This document shows, piece by piece, positions 17,756 through 25,640 of a DNA stretch of 64,000 nucleotides. The translations under genes and the position numbers were made by a program. The notes below the pieces were generated by a model. The model had not been told where the DNA came from, did no database searches, and saw only the letters and a program-made list of their open reading frames with translations. Position 1 is the first letter of the stretch, and each line of letters begins with the position of its first letter. The stretch comes from Clostridium manihotivorum (lineage in GTDB: Bacteria > Bacillota > Clostridia > Clostridiales > Clostridiaceae), in NCBI RefSeq assembly GCF_004015185.1, contig NZ_CP025746.1, positions 2,993,776 through 3,057,775 of the forward strand, given 5' to 3'.

Positions 17756-18586
17756 ATGAGAAAGAAAGTAATAGTTTTCAGCTGTATTTTGTCAGCATTA
17801 CTTATGGTTACTGGTTGTGCTAATAAAAAGAGTACAACTGCTAAGAACACTGATAATAATGGATATAATACTACTACTAATCAAAGTAATAATGGATCTA
17901 ATACTACAAATCAAGGTAATAATCAATCAGGAACTAAAGCACCTCAAACACAAACAGCTCCAAACCCAGCAGCAACAGGTCAGCCAGTCCCTAATTCAGG
18001 TACTGGTGGTAATAGTTCAGCTGTTCCTCCAACTGGTTCAGGTAGTGGAAGTTCACAGTATAACACCTCTGGAAATCAAAATAACACAAACAGTACTAAT
18101 AACAATGGCAACAATCAAAATACTGCTGGAACCAATAATGCACAGACCAATCAAAGCAATATGGGTATACAATACATGAGTACTATTGAAGCTGATATTC
18201 TAAAATATACAAATGAAGAAAGACAAAAGAATGGCTTAAAACCACTAACAATAAACAGTACAGCTTTCAAATATGCCAGAAGCAAAAGTGAAGAAATGAT
18301 TAGACTTAACTATTTTGATCATAAATCACCAGTAAATGGGTATATAACTGATATAGCTAATAAAAATAGTTGGAGATACTCTAATATAGGTGAAAACATA
18401 TATACAATGAGTTTTTCAGGACAAAGAGTAGAAGATGTTGCCAGCGGTCAAAAAATAGTTCAGTCTTGGATGAACTCTCCTGGACATAGAGCTAATATTC
18501 TGAATGGTAACTATACTCAAATTGGTATAGGAGTAGCTGCTTATAATGGTAAAGTTATGGCAACACAAATTTTTTACACTCCATAA
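17756..18586 (+). CDS. CAP/SCP-domain lipoprotein
   Basis: 276 residues. A lipoprotein signal ends at Cys21 in MVTGC. Residues 25-140 are a low-complexity Asn, Thr, Gln, Gly and Ser linker. Residues about 145-276 are a CAP domain, with NEERQKNGLKPL, ENIYTM and SWMNSPGHRANILN. The protein should sit on the outer face of the membrane with the CAP domain held out on the flexible linker. Bacterial CAP proteins of this type include Bacillus YkwD-like proteins, with no settled activity. The ribosome site is TAGGAGG. Confidence 0.9.
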   Translation: MRKKVIVFSCILSALLMVTGCANKKSTTAKNTDNNGYNTTTNQSNNGSNTTNQGNNQSGTKAPQTQTAPNPAATGQPVPNSGTGGNSSAVPPTGSGSGSSQYNTSGNQNNTNSTNNNGNNQNTAGTNNAQTNQSNMGIQYMSTIEADILKYTNEERQKNGLKPLTINSTAFKYARSKSEEMIRLNYFDHKSPVNGYITDIANKNSWRYSNIGENIYTMSFSGQRVEDVASGQKIVQSWMNSPGHRANILNGNYTQIGIGVAAYNGKVMATQIFYTP

Positions 18587-18652
18587 TATGGTGACTATTC
18601 TCTAAAAACTTTAACAATATAAAAAGGGCTGTACATAATAGTCCTAAATAAT

Positions 18653-18708
18653 AATAAAGCCATTCATATATCGGGAACTTAAATCTCAATTATGTATGGC
18701 TTTATTAA
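18653..18708. terminator. Terminator between converging genes
   Basis: AATAAAGCCATTCATA (18653-18668) pairs with TATGTATGGCTTTATT (18691-18706), with two mismatches. It can serve both the CAP lipoprotein and the minus-strand PadR gene. Confidence 0.7.
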
Positions 18709-18803
18709 TGCAATTTAACCATTAAAGCATAGACTTATTAATTACTTAATTTCCATAGGTACTTTAATAGCTTCTAAAATTATAATAAACTTTCAAAAAG
18801 AAC

Positions 18804-19196
18804 TTATCTTTGGAGCATATATATTAATTGATCAAGTAAACTTTTGCTCTTTTTTATGTTGTCGATATAATCTGCTACATGAGTGTTGTAATAAAGGATA
18901 CCTGCATCAGTTATGGAATATATTTTCTTGCTTCTCTTATTAAGAAATTCATCACCTTCCCATTTACTTTTTACATAGCCTCTAGTTTCTAGATCGTATA
19001 AGGTATCGTAAATAGTACTTGAGGATACTGGAAGCGGGAGATTATTGTTTGAAAAGGCTTCTCTAAAATCTTCAAGAATCCTATTACCAAAAACCTCTTT
19101 ACCTTTAGCTAATTCTTTTAATATGTAAAAAATATATATTTGTTTAATATTTACAACATTTCTAGGAGCTATAATCCTATTACGGTTTTCTGACAT
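18804..19196 (-). CDS. PadR-family transcriptional regulator
   Basis: 130 residues with the PadR winged helix: IFYILKELAKGKEVFGNRIL at the front, SSSTIYDTLYDLETRGYV as recognition helix and wing, and a short C-terminal dimerising helix (NTHVADYIDNIKKSKSLLDQ). Most PadR proteins repress a neighbouring gene, but no obvious target is adjacent. A copy of palindromic element B lies just upstream of its start. Confidence 0.85.
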   Translation of the reverse strand: MSENRNRIIAPRNVVNIKQIYIFYILKELAKGKEVFGNRILEDFREAFSNNNLPLPVSSSTIYDTLYDLETRGYVKSKWEGDEFLNKRSKKIYSITDAGILYYNTHVADYIDNIKKSKSLLDQLIYMLQR

Positions 19197-19269
19197 TTTA
19201 ACACCTCACTTTAGGTTATAGATGTATCATCTAATAGAGATATGAATTTCTGATGGAAGTGATACACCT

Positions 19270-19380
19270 TTATCTAGGTATCTAACCTAAACTATTAATT
19301 TATTAATGCCATATAATTCCTAGAAGCCGAGATTATCGAACATGTATAAATTAAGTTCTCATAAATGATACCCTTATACA
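19270..19380. repeat. Element B copy 1
   Basis: Contains GAAGCCGAGATTATCGAACA then TGTATAAATTAAGTTCTCAT, matching the copies at 27598 and 30598. The left half of the hairpin is diverged (ATATAATTCC in place of CGATAATCCC). Confidence 0.65.
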
Positions 19381-19512
19381 GATATTATAGAATAAAATAT
19401 AATCTTAATCAATATCCTCGTAAATGATATTAATAAATAAAAAAATAAAGTGCTGTCAATTTATGACATAGATGAATACTATATAATATACAAAAGAGAT
19501 GGGGTGATTTAC

Positions 19513-19716
19513 TTGTCAAGAAGACACAGATGTTGTTGTGGAGGCTATAATAACTGCTGTACTCCTTGCTATACAAACAATTGCTGCAATAATGGATTCA
19601 ATTATGGTCCTTTTGGATGTGGAGCAGGATTTAACAATTGTGGCGGCAATCCTTGTGGAGGTTATTACAACAATCCTTTATTTCTATTATTATTATTGAG
19701 TTCGTTTCGCTGCTAA
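19513..19716 (+). CDS. Small Cys/Gly/Asn-rich protein
   Basis: 67 residues from a TTG start six bases after GGGGTG; the frame extends upstream to an ATG at 19450 but without a ribosome site. Twelve cysteines are spread through SRRHRCCCGG, NNCCTPC, NNCCNN and later CGG motifs. The tail is hydrophobic (PLFLLLLLSSF) and ends RC. A perfect terminator follows at once, which supports a real short gene. Composition recalls clostridial spore-coat or YjcZ-like small proteins; a peptide-natural-product precursor is possible, but no maturase is nearby. No function is assigned. Confidence 0.7.
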   Translation: MSRRHRCCCGGYNNCCTPCYTNNCCNNGFNYGPFGCGAGFNNCGGNPCGGYYNNPLFLLLLLSSFRC

Positions 19717-19717
19717 T

Positions 19718-19750
19718 AAAAGCCATAGGCATTTGCCTATGGCTTTTTTA
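19718..19750 (+). terminator. Terminator of the Cys-rich gene
   Basis: AAAAGCCATAGGCA pairs perfectly with TGCCTATGGCTTTT around a two-base loop, followed by TTTATT. Confidence 0.9.
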
Positions 19751-19779
19751 TTGTATATTAAAATGCATTTTATTTTATT

Positions 19780-19840
19780 AGCTAAATTTAGCAATATCAA
19801 GGACTTAGAATATATTTTTTAGATAAACCGTAAAAAATAT
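19780..19840 (+). repeat. Element A copy 4 (first half only)
   Basis: TAGCTAAATTTAGCAATATC to AGATAAACCGTAAAAAAT matches the first module. It lies directly after the Cys-rich gene and its terminator. Confidence 0.6.
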
Positions 19841-19870
19841 ATATTATTATCTTACTAAATTTCTTCCTAA

Positions 19871-20689
19871 CTATAAACTTTCATAGGTGTTTTTCAAAAG
19901 TAAGGCATCTTTTTCTAATATAGGACTTTCGCAAACAATGCAGCCTTTAACATCAAAGTCCACAAAAGCTTTTAAACAAGCTTTGTAATTAAAATCACTT
20001 TCTTCAAAAGGTAAATGATTTTTCTCTCCTTTAACAGTATATGCTATACCGGATAGATGTACATGCAAGTCTTGTAGAGCTTCTTTTCCAAGCTCAGTTC
20101 CAATCAAATCAAAGATCTTTGCAAAATCAGCATAATCCTTTAGTATTCCATTTCCTCTAGCGTGAACATGAGAGAAATCAACACAAAGTTTGCAAGTTGG
20201 TACTTCCTTACATAATCTCACAAGTTCTTCATAGGAACCAAATTGAGTAGGTTTTCCTGTGGTTTCTAATCTATAATCTACTCCATTATAATCTAAATCT
20301 AGCAATTCTCTTTTTATATTTTCGAAAGCTTCTTCATAGGTAGAATCGAGATAGTAACCAGGGTGGAATACTAGACTTCTTCCGCCAACAGATTTTAATG
20401 CGTTGGCACCATTTAAAATTCTTTCTTTTGACTTCTCTCTTTTTTCTTCTTCAATTGCGTTTAGATTGATGAAGTACGAACCATGGGCAGATAGATAGAA
20501 ATTATGTTCATTTTTTATATCCAAAATAGATTGTCTATTTTTATCTGTAACATTAATGGATCTAACAAAAGGAAGCTCCATAGCATCTAAGCCTATTGAG
20601 TGAAGATACTCGATTCCTGTTTTGTAAGTAAATTTATTTTGACTATCACCTATTGGTAGTCCTGAAATTCCGAATAGTAGCTTTTCCAT
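19871..20689 (-). CDS. Endonuclease IV-like TIM-barrel protein
   Basis: 272 residues from ATG 20689, seven bases after AAAGGA; the frame runs 15 codons further up without a ribosome site. The AP endonuclease 2 (Nfo) metal-binding segments can be followed: SAHGSYF, FHPGYY, LETTG, CVDFSHVHARG, DLHVHLSG and CESP. Endonuclease IV cleaves DNA at abasic sites with three zinc ions. The sequence is rather divergent from classic Nfo, so it may be a paralogue with another substrate (the fold is shared with sugar isomerases). Confidence 0.8.
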   Translation of the reverse strand: MEKLLFGISGLPIGDSQNKFTYKTGIEYLHSIGLDAMELPFVRSINVTDKNRQSILDIKNEHNFYLSAHGSYFINLNAIEEEKREKSKERILNGANALKSVGGRSLVFHPGYYLDSTYEEAFENIKRELLDLDYNGVDYRLETTGKPTQFGSYEELVRLCKEVPTCKLCVDFSHVHARGNGILKDYADFAKIFDLIGTELGKEALQDLHVHLSGIAYTVKGEKNHLPFEESDFNYKACLKAFVDFDVKGCIVCESPILEKDALLLKNTYESL

Positions 20690-20840
20690 ATATATATCCT
20701 TTCCATAACTTAAATCGTAATTGTAGTATAACAAACTAAGAATATAAATAGCAATTTATTTTCCAGGAAATGTAATTGAGTAATATTTTATTGAAATCTT
20801 CCCTTATATTTATTAGAATTGATTATTAGAGGTGATTTTT

Positions 20841-21551
20841 ATGGAAGAAAGGCTTCAAAAATTTATGGCAAGATGCGGAGTTGCATCTAGGAGAAAGTGC
20901 GAGGAACTCATACTTTCAGGAGTTGTTAGTGTAAATGATGTAATTGTAGAAGAATTAGGTACAAAGGTTGATGAAGATAGAGATGTAGTTAAGGTTTCTG
21001 GTAAAGAGATTAGACCAGAAGAAAAGAAGAGATACATTATGCTTAATAAACCAGAAGGTTACATATCGTCGGTTAAGGATGAACATGATCGTGAAACAGT
21101 AATTGATCTTATAGGTATTAAAGAGAGAATATTTCCAATAGGAAGACTGGATTATGACAGTTCAGGACTTCTTCTACTGACTAACGATGGTGAGATATAC
21201 AACAAGCTTATTCACCCAAGACAAAAAATAAATAAGTCTTACATAGCAATAGTTAAAGGAATTTTCACTAAGGAGGAAATTCGTAGATTTGAGAGTGGAG
21301 TAGACATAGGCGGTTATATAACTGCAGATGCAAAGTTAGAAGTACTGGAGACACTTGAAGATCGTTCAAAGATTAGACTTCAAATTCATGAAGGCAAGAA
21401 TAGGCAAATAAGAAAGATGTGTGCTGCACTTAATCATGAAGTATTAGAACTTACTAGAGAGAGCATTGGGGAGATAAAACTTGGTGCTTTAGAGAAGGGA
21501 AACTTTAGAGAGCTTACTGATGAGGAGCTAAATTATATAAGGTCACTATAG
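20841..21551 (+). CDS. rluB: Pseudouridine synthase RluB/RsuA family
   Basis: 236 residues from ATG 20841, six bases after AGAGGTG (an in-frame GTG at 20832 lies inside the ribosome site). An S4 RNA-binding domain occupies residues 1-60 (RLQKFMARCGVASRRKCEELI). The catalytic aspartate is in GRLDYDSSGLLLLTNDG, and GKNRQIRKM is the family's conserved late motif. These enzymes isomerise uridine in 23S (RluB) or 16S (RsuA) rRNA; RluB is likelier in a Firmicute. The methyltransferase gene follows after 11 bases, so the two are an RNA-modification pair. Confidence 0.9.
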   Translation: MEERLQKFMARCGVASRRKCEELILSGVVSVNDVIVEELGTKVDEDRDVVKVSGKEIRPEEKKRYIMLNKPEGYISSVKDEHDRETVIDLIGIKERIFPIGRLDYDSSGLLLLTNDGEIYNKLIHPRQKINKSYIAIVKGIFTKEEIRRFESGVDIGGYITADAKLEVLETLEDRSKIRLQIHEGKNRQIRKMCAALNHEVLELTRESIGEIKLGALEKGNFRELTDEELNYIRSL

Positions 21552-21562
21552 GAGTTGAATAG

Positions 21563-22105
21563 ATGTTTAAGTATGTTGGAGATATAAGTAATCTTACTCA
21601 TTATATAATTGAAAACTTTTTAGATAATAAAGAAGTGGCCATTGATGCGACTCTTGGCAATGGACACGATTCGGATTTTTTAAGTGAGCTTTTTAAAGAA
21701 GTAATTTCTTTCGATATACAAGAAATGGCTGTAAAGAAATACGCAGAAAAAGATAAGGCTAATGTAAAGCTTATATTAGATTCACATGAATTTTTAGAAA
21801 AATACATAGATAAGCCAGTAGATTGTATTATGTACAATTTAGGCTTTTTACCCGGTGGTTCAAAAGAAGTCACAACCCTTACTGATTCAACTATGAAAAG
21901 TTTATGCAGTGCAGTTAAAATCCTATCTCCAGGAGGAATTATAACTATTGCACTATATAACGGCCATGAAGAAGGAAAAAAAGAAACCCATGAAGTGATA
22001 GAATTTGCAAGAAACCTTGATAAAAAATGCTACGGAGTTATGCATCATAGCTATCTAAATCGCAATAATTGCCCTCCAGAGCTTGTTGTAATCGAGAAGA
22101 AATAA
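21563..22105 (+). CDS. mnmM: tRNA/rRNA methyltransferase, YtqB (MnmM) family
   Basis: 180 residues, a compact class I SAM methyltransferase. The SAM-binding loop is AIDATLGNGHDSDFL, the acidic residue after strand 2 is in SFDIQ, and the catalytic-site region reads MYNLGFLPGG. The C-terminus has HHSYLNRNNCPPELVVIEK, typical of the YtqB group. Bacillus YtqB (MnmM) makes mnm5s2U at the tRNA wobble position. It follows rluB by 11 bases, presumably in one transcript. The exact substrate is inferred from the family. Confidence 0.85.
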   Translation: MFKYVGDISNLTHYIIENFLDNKEVAIDATLGNGHDSDFLSELFKEVISFDIQEMAVKKYAEKDKANVKLILDSHEFLEKYIDKPVDCIMYNLGFLPGGSKEVTTLTDSTMKSLCSAVKILSPGGIITIALYNGHEEGKKETHEVIEFARNLDKKCYGVMHHSYLNRNNCPPELVVIEKK

Positions 22106-22135
22106 AATGTCTGCAATATTGAATATATTGATATT

Positions 22136-22173
22136 TGATGATAAAATGAAATAAATATTGCATTTTATCATCA
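22136..22173 (+). other. Perfect 13-pair hairpin without T run
   Basis: TGATGATAAAATG (22136-22148) pairs with CATTTTATCATCA (22161-22173). There is no T tract after it. It could be a weak terminator for mnmM or an operator for the RpiR gene 25 bases downstream. Confidence 0.5.
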
Positions 22174-22197
22174 GCATTTAAAGAAGGGATAGCTAGT

Positions 22198-23085
22198 ATG
22201 AGTATCAATGATAATCACGATTTAATGAGATTAATACAAATAAAATTTCCGAGACTCAGTAAGGGACAAAAACTTATTGCTGAATATATACTTAAAAATT
22301 ATGATAAAGCTGCTTTTATGACTGCAGCAAAACTTGGTGTAAGTGTAGGGGTTAGTGAGTCTACAGTAGTTAGATTTGCTAATGAGCTTGGCTTTAGTGG
22401 ATACCCTAAGTTGCAGAAAGCATTACAAGAGCTTATAAAAAATAAGCTGACTTCAGTTCAAAGATTACAACTATCAAATGATTATATTAGTGAAGAAAAT
22501 GCCTTAAAGGGTGTTTTAAAAGCAGACATGGAAAACATAAGAGCAACTTTGGAGAAGATAAATCATAAAACCTTTGAAGATGTGGTACATAGTATATTTA
22601 ATGCAAAAAGAATTTATATTATAGGTTTAAGAAGTTCTTCAGCTTTAGCAGAGTTCTTAGGATTTTATTTGAATTTGATATTAGACAACGTAAAAATAAT
22701 AGGTAATGGCATAAGCGATGTATTTGAAGAAATGATTAATATAGGTGAAGGAGACTTAGTTATAGGTATAGGTTTCCCAAGATATGCTGTTAAGACAATA
22801 GATGCTCTAGAATTTGCCCAGTCTAGAAAGTCAAAAGTAGTTGCAATTACTGACAGCTTAGTTTCTCCTCTAGCATCACAAGCAGATTATACACTAATAG
22901 CACAGAGTAATATGGCATCTTTCGTTGATTCGTTGGTAGCTCCGCTAAGTGTTATTAACGCTGTAATAATAGCTGTTGGTATGAGGGAAAAGGAAAAGAT
23001 ATCAAAGACCTTTGCAGATTTAGAGAGCCTTTGGAAAGAGTATCAAGTATATTCATATAATAAGAACGGTAATGAATCAAGATAA
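22198..23085 (+). CDS. RpiR/MurR-family regulator
   Basis: 295 residues. An N-terminal RpiR helix-turn-helix (KGQKLIAEYIL, VSVGVSESTVVRFANELGFSGYPKL) is followed by a SIS sugar-phosphate-binding domain (IYIIGLRSSSALAEFLGFYL, DLVIGIGFPRY). These proteins sense phosphorylated sugars or amino sugars. No sugar gene adjoins it, so the target is unknown. The start codon follows GAAGGGAT, and a perfect hairpin just upstream may be an operator. Confidence 0.88.
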   Translation: MSINDNHDLMRLIQIKFPRLSKGQKLIAEYILKNYDKAAFMTAAKLGVSVGVSESTVVRFANELGFSGYPKLQKALQELIKNKLTSVQRLQLSNDYISEENALKGVLKADMENIRATLEKINHKTFEDVVHSIFNAKRIYIIGLRSSSALAEFLGFYLNLILDNVKIIGNGISDVFEEMINIGEGDLVIGIGFPRYAVKTIDALEFAQSRKSKVVAITDSLVSPLASQADYTLIAQSNMASFVDSLVAPLSVINAVIIAVGMREKEKISKTFADLESLWKEYQVYSYNKNGNESR

Positions 23086-23107
23086 GAGGCAGAAGCCTCT
23101 TTTTTAC
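23084..23107 (+). terminator. Terminator of the RpiR gene
   Basis: AAGAGGC pairs with GCCTCTT around AGAA, followed by TTTTT; the stem overlaps the stop codon. Confidence 0.85.
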
Positions 23108-23109
23108 TA

Positions 23110-23627
23110 TTTTAAGACTGAGAATCATAGATGTAATACAATTTATAAATGTTATAGAATTAAAAAAATTGTATGCCTATCGTAAAAAAGAATAAATTAG
23201 TCGCCTGCCAGAATTTCTTCACATGCGTTCAGAAAAGGCAGATGCGCAAAAAAAGCTCACTGAAGAAAGGCGCTTCAGCGACTTTTTTAAGTTTACTGTT
23301 TTAAGCTTGGATAATTAATTAAGTTTAATACAATTTATAGATGCTATTAGATTCTAATGTTCTTTGACTACAGTAAAAAAGAAGTAATTTAGTCGCCTGC
23401 CAGAATTTCTTCACATACGTTCAGAAAAGGCAGATGCGCAAAAAAAGCTCACTGAAGAAGAGCGCTTCAGCGACTTTTTTAAGTTTACTGTTTTAAGCTT
23501 GAGTAATTAATTAAGTTTAATACAATTTATAGATGCTATTAGATTCTAATGTTCTTTGACTACAGTAAAAAAGAAGTAATTAGTCGCCTGCCAGAATTTC
23601 TTCACATACGTTCAGAAAAGGCAGATT
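23110..23627 (+). repeat. Tandem element A array, about 191-base period
   Basis: AGTCGCCTGCCAGAATTTCT recurs at 23199, 23391 and 23582, i.e. periods of 192 and 191 bases. Between them, long stretches are nearly identical. The first two units carry the element A terminator (GCTCACTGAAG with CTTCAGCGAC, then T6). The last unit stops after GGCAG. Sequence before the first unit is a diverged copy of the inter-unit spacer. Confidence 0.9.
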
Positions 23628-23663
23628 CAGTTGTACGGAGTTATTATTTAAGGAGTGATACCA

Positions 23664-24890
23664 ATGAGTAAGGTTATTGTTATAGGTGCTGGTCCGGCTG
23701 GGATGATGGCTGCTATTTCTGCAGCTAAAGAAAATCAGGTAATATTGCTAGAAGGTAATAATAGATTAGGAAAAAAGCTGTTCATAACTGGTAAAGGCAG
23801 ATGTAATGTTACCAATGCAAAGGATATAGGTGAATTTTTTGAGATGATACCAGGAAATCCTCATTTCCTTTATAGTTCTCTTTATACCTTTACAAATGAA
23901 GACACTATGAACTTTTTTAGCAAAATGGGTGTTAAACTAAAAGTAGAGAGAGGCAGCAGAGTATTTCCTGAATCTGATAAATCTTCTGATATAATTAGTG
24001 CTCTTGGCAGAGCTCTAGAAGAAAGTAAGGTTAAGGTTATGCTTAATTCCAAGGTAAGTAAAATACTAACTGAAGGAAATAATATAAAAGCTGTAACTTT
24101 GGATGATGGAAAAGTTATTGAGGGAGATAAATTTATTTTATGCACAGGTGGAAAGTCTTATCCTCTTACGGGATCAACAGGTGAAGGCTTTGAATTTGCA
24201 AAGAAGCTAGGTCATAAAATAGTAGAACCTAAGCCATCTTTAGTTCCTATAGAGATAAAGGAACAATGGGTTAAAGACTTACAAGGACTTTCACTAAAAA
24301 ATGTAGAGCTTTCTATAAATAATGGTAAGAAGGTTTTATTCAAGGATCAAGGTGAGATGATATTTACTCATTTTGGAATATCCGGACCATTAGTATTAAG
24401 TGGAAGTAGATTCGTTAAAAATGATAAAACTGAATATAATATTTCTTTAGATTTAAAACCGGCTCTAGATGAAAAGGAATTAGACCTAAGGGTTCAGAAG
24501 GATTTTCAAAAATACATAAATAAAGATTTTAAAAATTCACTAGGTGATTTACTTCCAAAGAGACTTATAGATACAATAATAAACTTAAGTGGAGTATCAG
24601 GTGATAAGAAGGTAAACGAAATAACTAAAGAAGAAAGAAAAAAACTTGTAGAGTTACTAAAAAAACTAAGCTTTACGGTTAAAGGACTAAGACCTATAGC
24701 TGAAGCAATTGTTACAGCAGGTGGAATTGACACAAAAGAAATCGATCCTTCAACTATGAAATCCAAAATAGTTGAAAATTTATTCTTTGCTGGTGAAGTA
24801 ATAGATGTAGATGCTTTTACAGGAGGATACAATGTTCAGATTGCTCTTTCAACAGGTTATCTGGCAGGCACTCATGTAAATGATATATAA
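23664..24890 (+). CDS. HI0933/YtfP-type FAD-dependent oxidoreductase
   Basis: 408 residues from ATG 23664, eight bases after AAGGAG (GTG 23655 overlaps that site). The dinucleotide-binding start is VIVIGAGPAGMMAAISA, and GKKLFITGKGRCNVTNA is the signature of the HI0933 group. The C-terminus ends with the FAD motif FFAGEVIDVDAFTGGYNVQIA. Members carry FAD; their reactions are mostly unknown, with one member annotated as a bile-acid reductase (BaiN). It often precedes cmk in clostridia, as here, 78 bases away. Confidence 0.88.
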   Translation: MSKVIVIGAGPAGMMAAISAAKENQVILLEGNNRLGKKLFITGKGRCNVTNAKDIGEFFEMIPGNPHFLYSSLYTFTNEDTMNFFSKMGVKLKVERGSRVFPESDKSSDIISALGRALEESKVKVMLNSKVSKILTEGNNIKAVTLDDGKVIEGDKFILCTGGKSYPLTGSTGEGFEFAKKLGHKIVEPKPSLVPIEIKEQWVKDLQGLSLKNVELSINNGKKVLFKDQGEMIFTHFGISGPLVLSGSRFVKNDKTEYNISLDLKPALDEKELDLRVQKDFQKYINKDFKNSLGDLLPKRLIDTIINLSGVSGDKKVNEITKEERKKLVELLKKLSFTVKGLRPIAEAIVTAGGIDTKEIDPSTMKSKIVENLFFAGEVIDVDAFTGGYNVQIALSTGYLAGTHVNDI

Positions 24891-24968
24891 AGATATATAT
24901 GGAAATATATAAATTGTGGTATAATCATACATGAAGTAAAAAAACGTATTGAGGAAAGGACGATTTAT

Positions 24969-25637
24969 TTGAGATTATCAGTTGCTATCGATGGCCCAGC
25001 AGGTGCAGGAAAAAGCACTATAGCAAAGATTGTGGCTAAGAAATATAACTTAATGTACATTAATACAGGTGCTATGTACAGAGCTGTTACATATAAGGCA
25101 TTGGAAAAAGACATATCCCCAGACAACATAGAAGCTTTATGCGACCTTATAAAGGATATGGAAATGCATTTTGAAAATGATGAACTTTATCTTAATGGTG
25201 TTAACATAAATGATCAATTAACTCTACCTAATATTAGTAAAAATGTTTCAGCATATGCGTCAATAAAAGAAGTTAGAGTAAGACTTGTAGCGCTTCAAAG
25301 AGACATGTCAAAAAAATATGATGTTATAATGGATGGTAGAGATATCGGTACAGTAGTCTTAAAAGATGCATCTTTTAAGTTCTTTCTTACAGCAAGCCCA
25401 GAAGAAAGAGCAACTAGAAGATATGAAGAACTAATAGCTAAAGGTCTTGAGGTTCAGTATGATTCTATATTAAAGGAGATAATACAAAGAGACTATTTAG
25501 ACAGTAACAGAGAAATTGATCCACTTACCAAGGCTGAGGATGCCTTAGAGGTTGATACTACTGGTATTAACATTGAGCAAGTGGTAGAAAAAATTTGCGA
25601 ATATATTAATAAAGAATTTGAATTTAGTACGAGGTAA
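24969..25637 (+). CDS. cmk: Cytidylate kinase
   Basis: 222 residues from a TTG start after AGGAAAGGA. P-loop AIDGPAGAGKST at residues 6-17; INTGAMYRA is the nucleoside-binding segment, and MDGRDIGTVV and FLTASPEERATRR complete the family pattern. Cmk phosphorylates CMP and dCMP with ATP for nucleotide recycling. The next gene begins three bases after its stop, so the two are translated as a unit. Confidence 0.95.
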   Translation: MRLSVAIDGPAGAGKSTIAKIVAKKYNLMYINTGAMYRAVTYKALEKDISPDNIEALCDLIKDMEMHFENDELYLNGVNINDQLTLPNISKNVSAYASIKEVRVRLVALQRDMSKKYDVIMDGRDIGTVVLKDASFKFFLTASPEERATRRYEELIAKGLEVQYDSILKEIIQRDYLDSNREIDPLTKAEDALEVDTTGINIEQVVEKICEYINKEFEFSTR

Positions 25638-25640
25638 AAT

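Noticed and set aside
17817..18179. Second open frame inside the CAP lipoprotein linker
   Set aside because: It is an out-of-frame reading of the Asn/Thr/Gln-rich linker with an unnatural composition and no ribosome site.
23110..23627. Regularly spaced repeats as a possible CRISPR array
   Set aside because: The period is about 191 bases, the spacers are copies of each other, and no cas genes are present.
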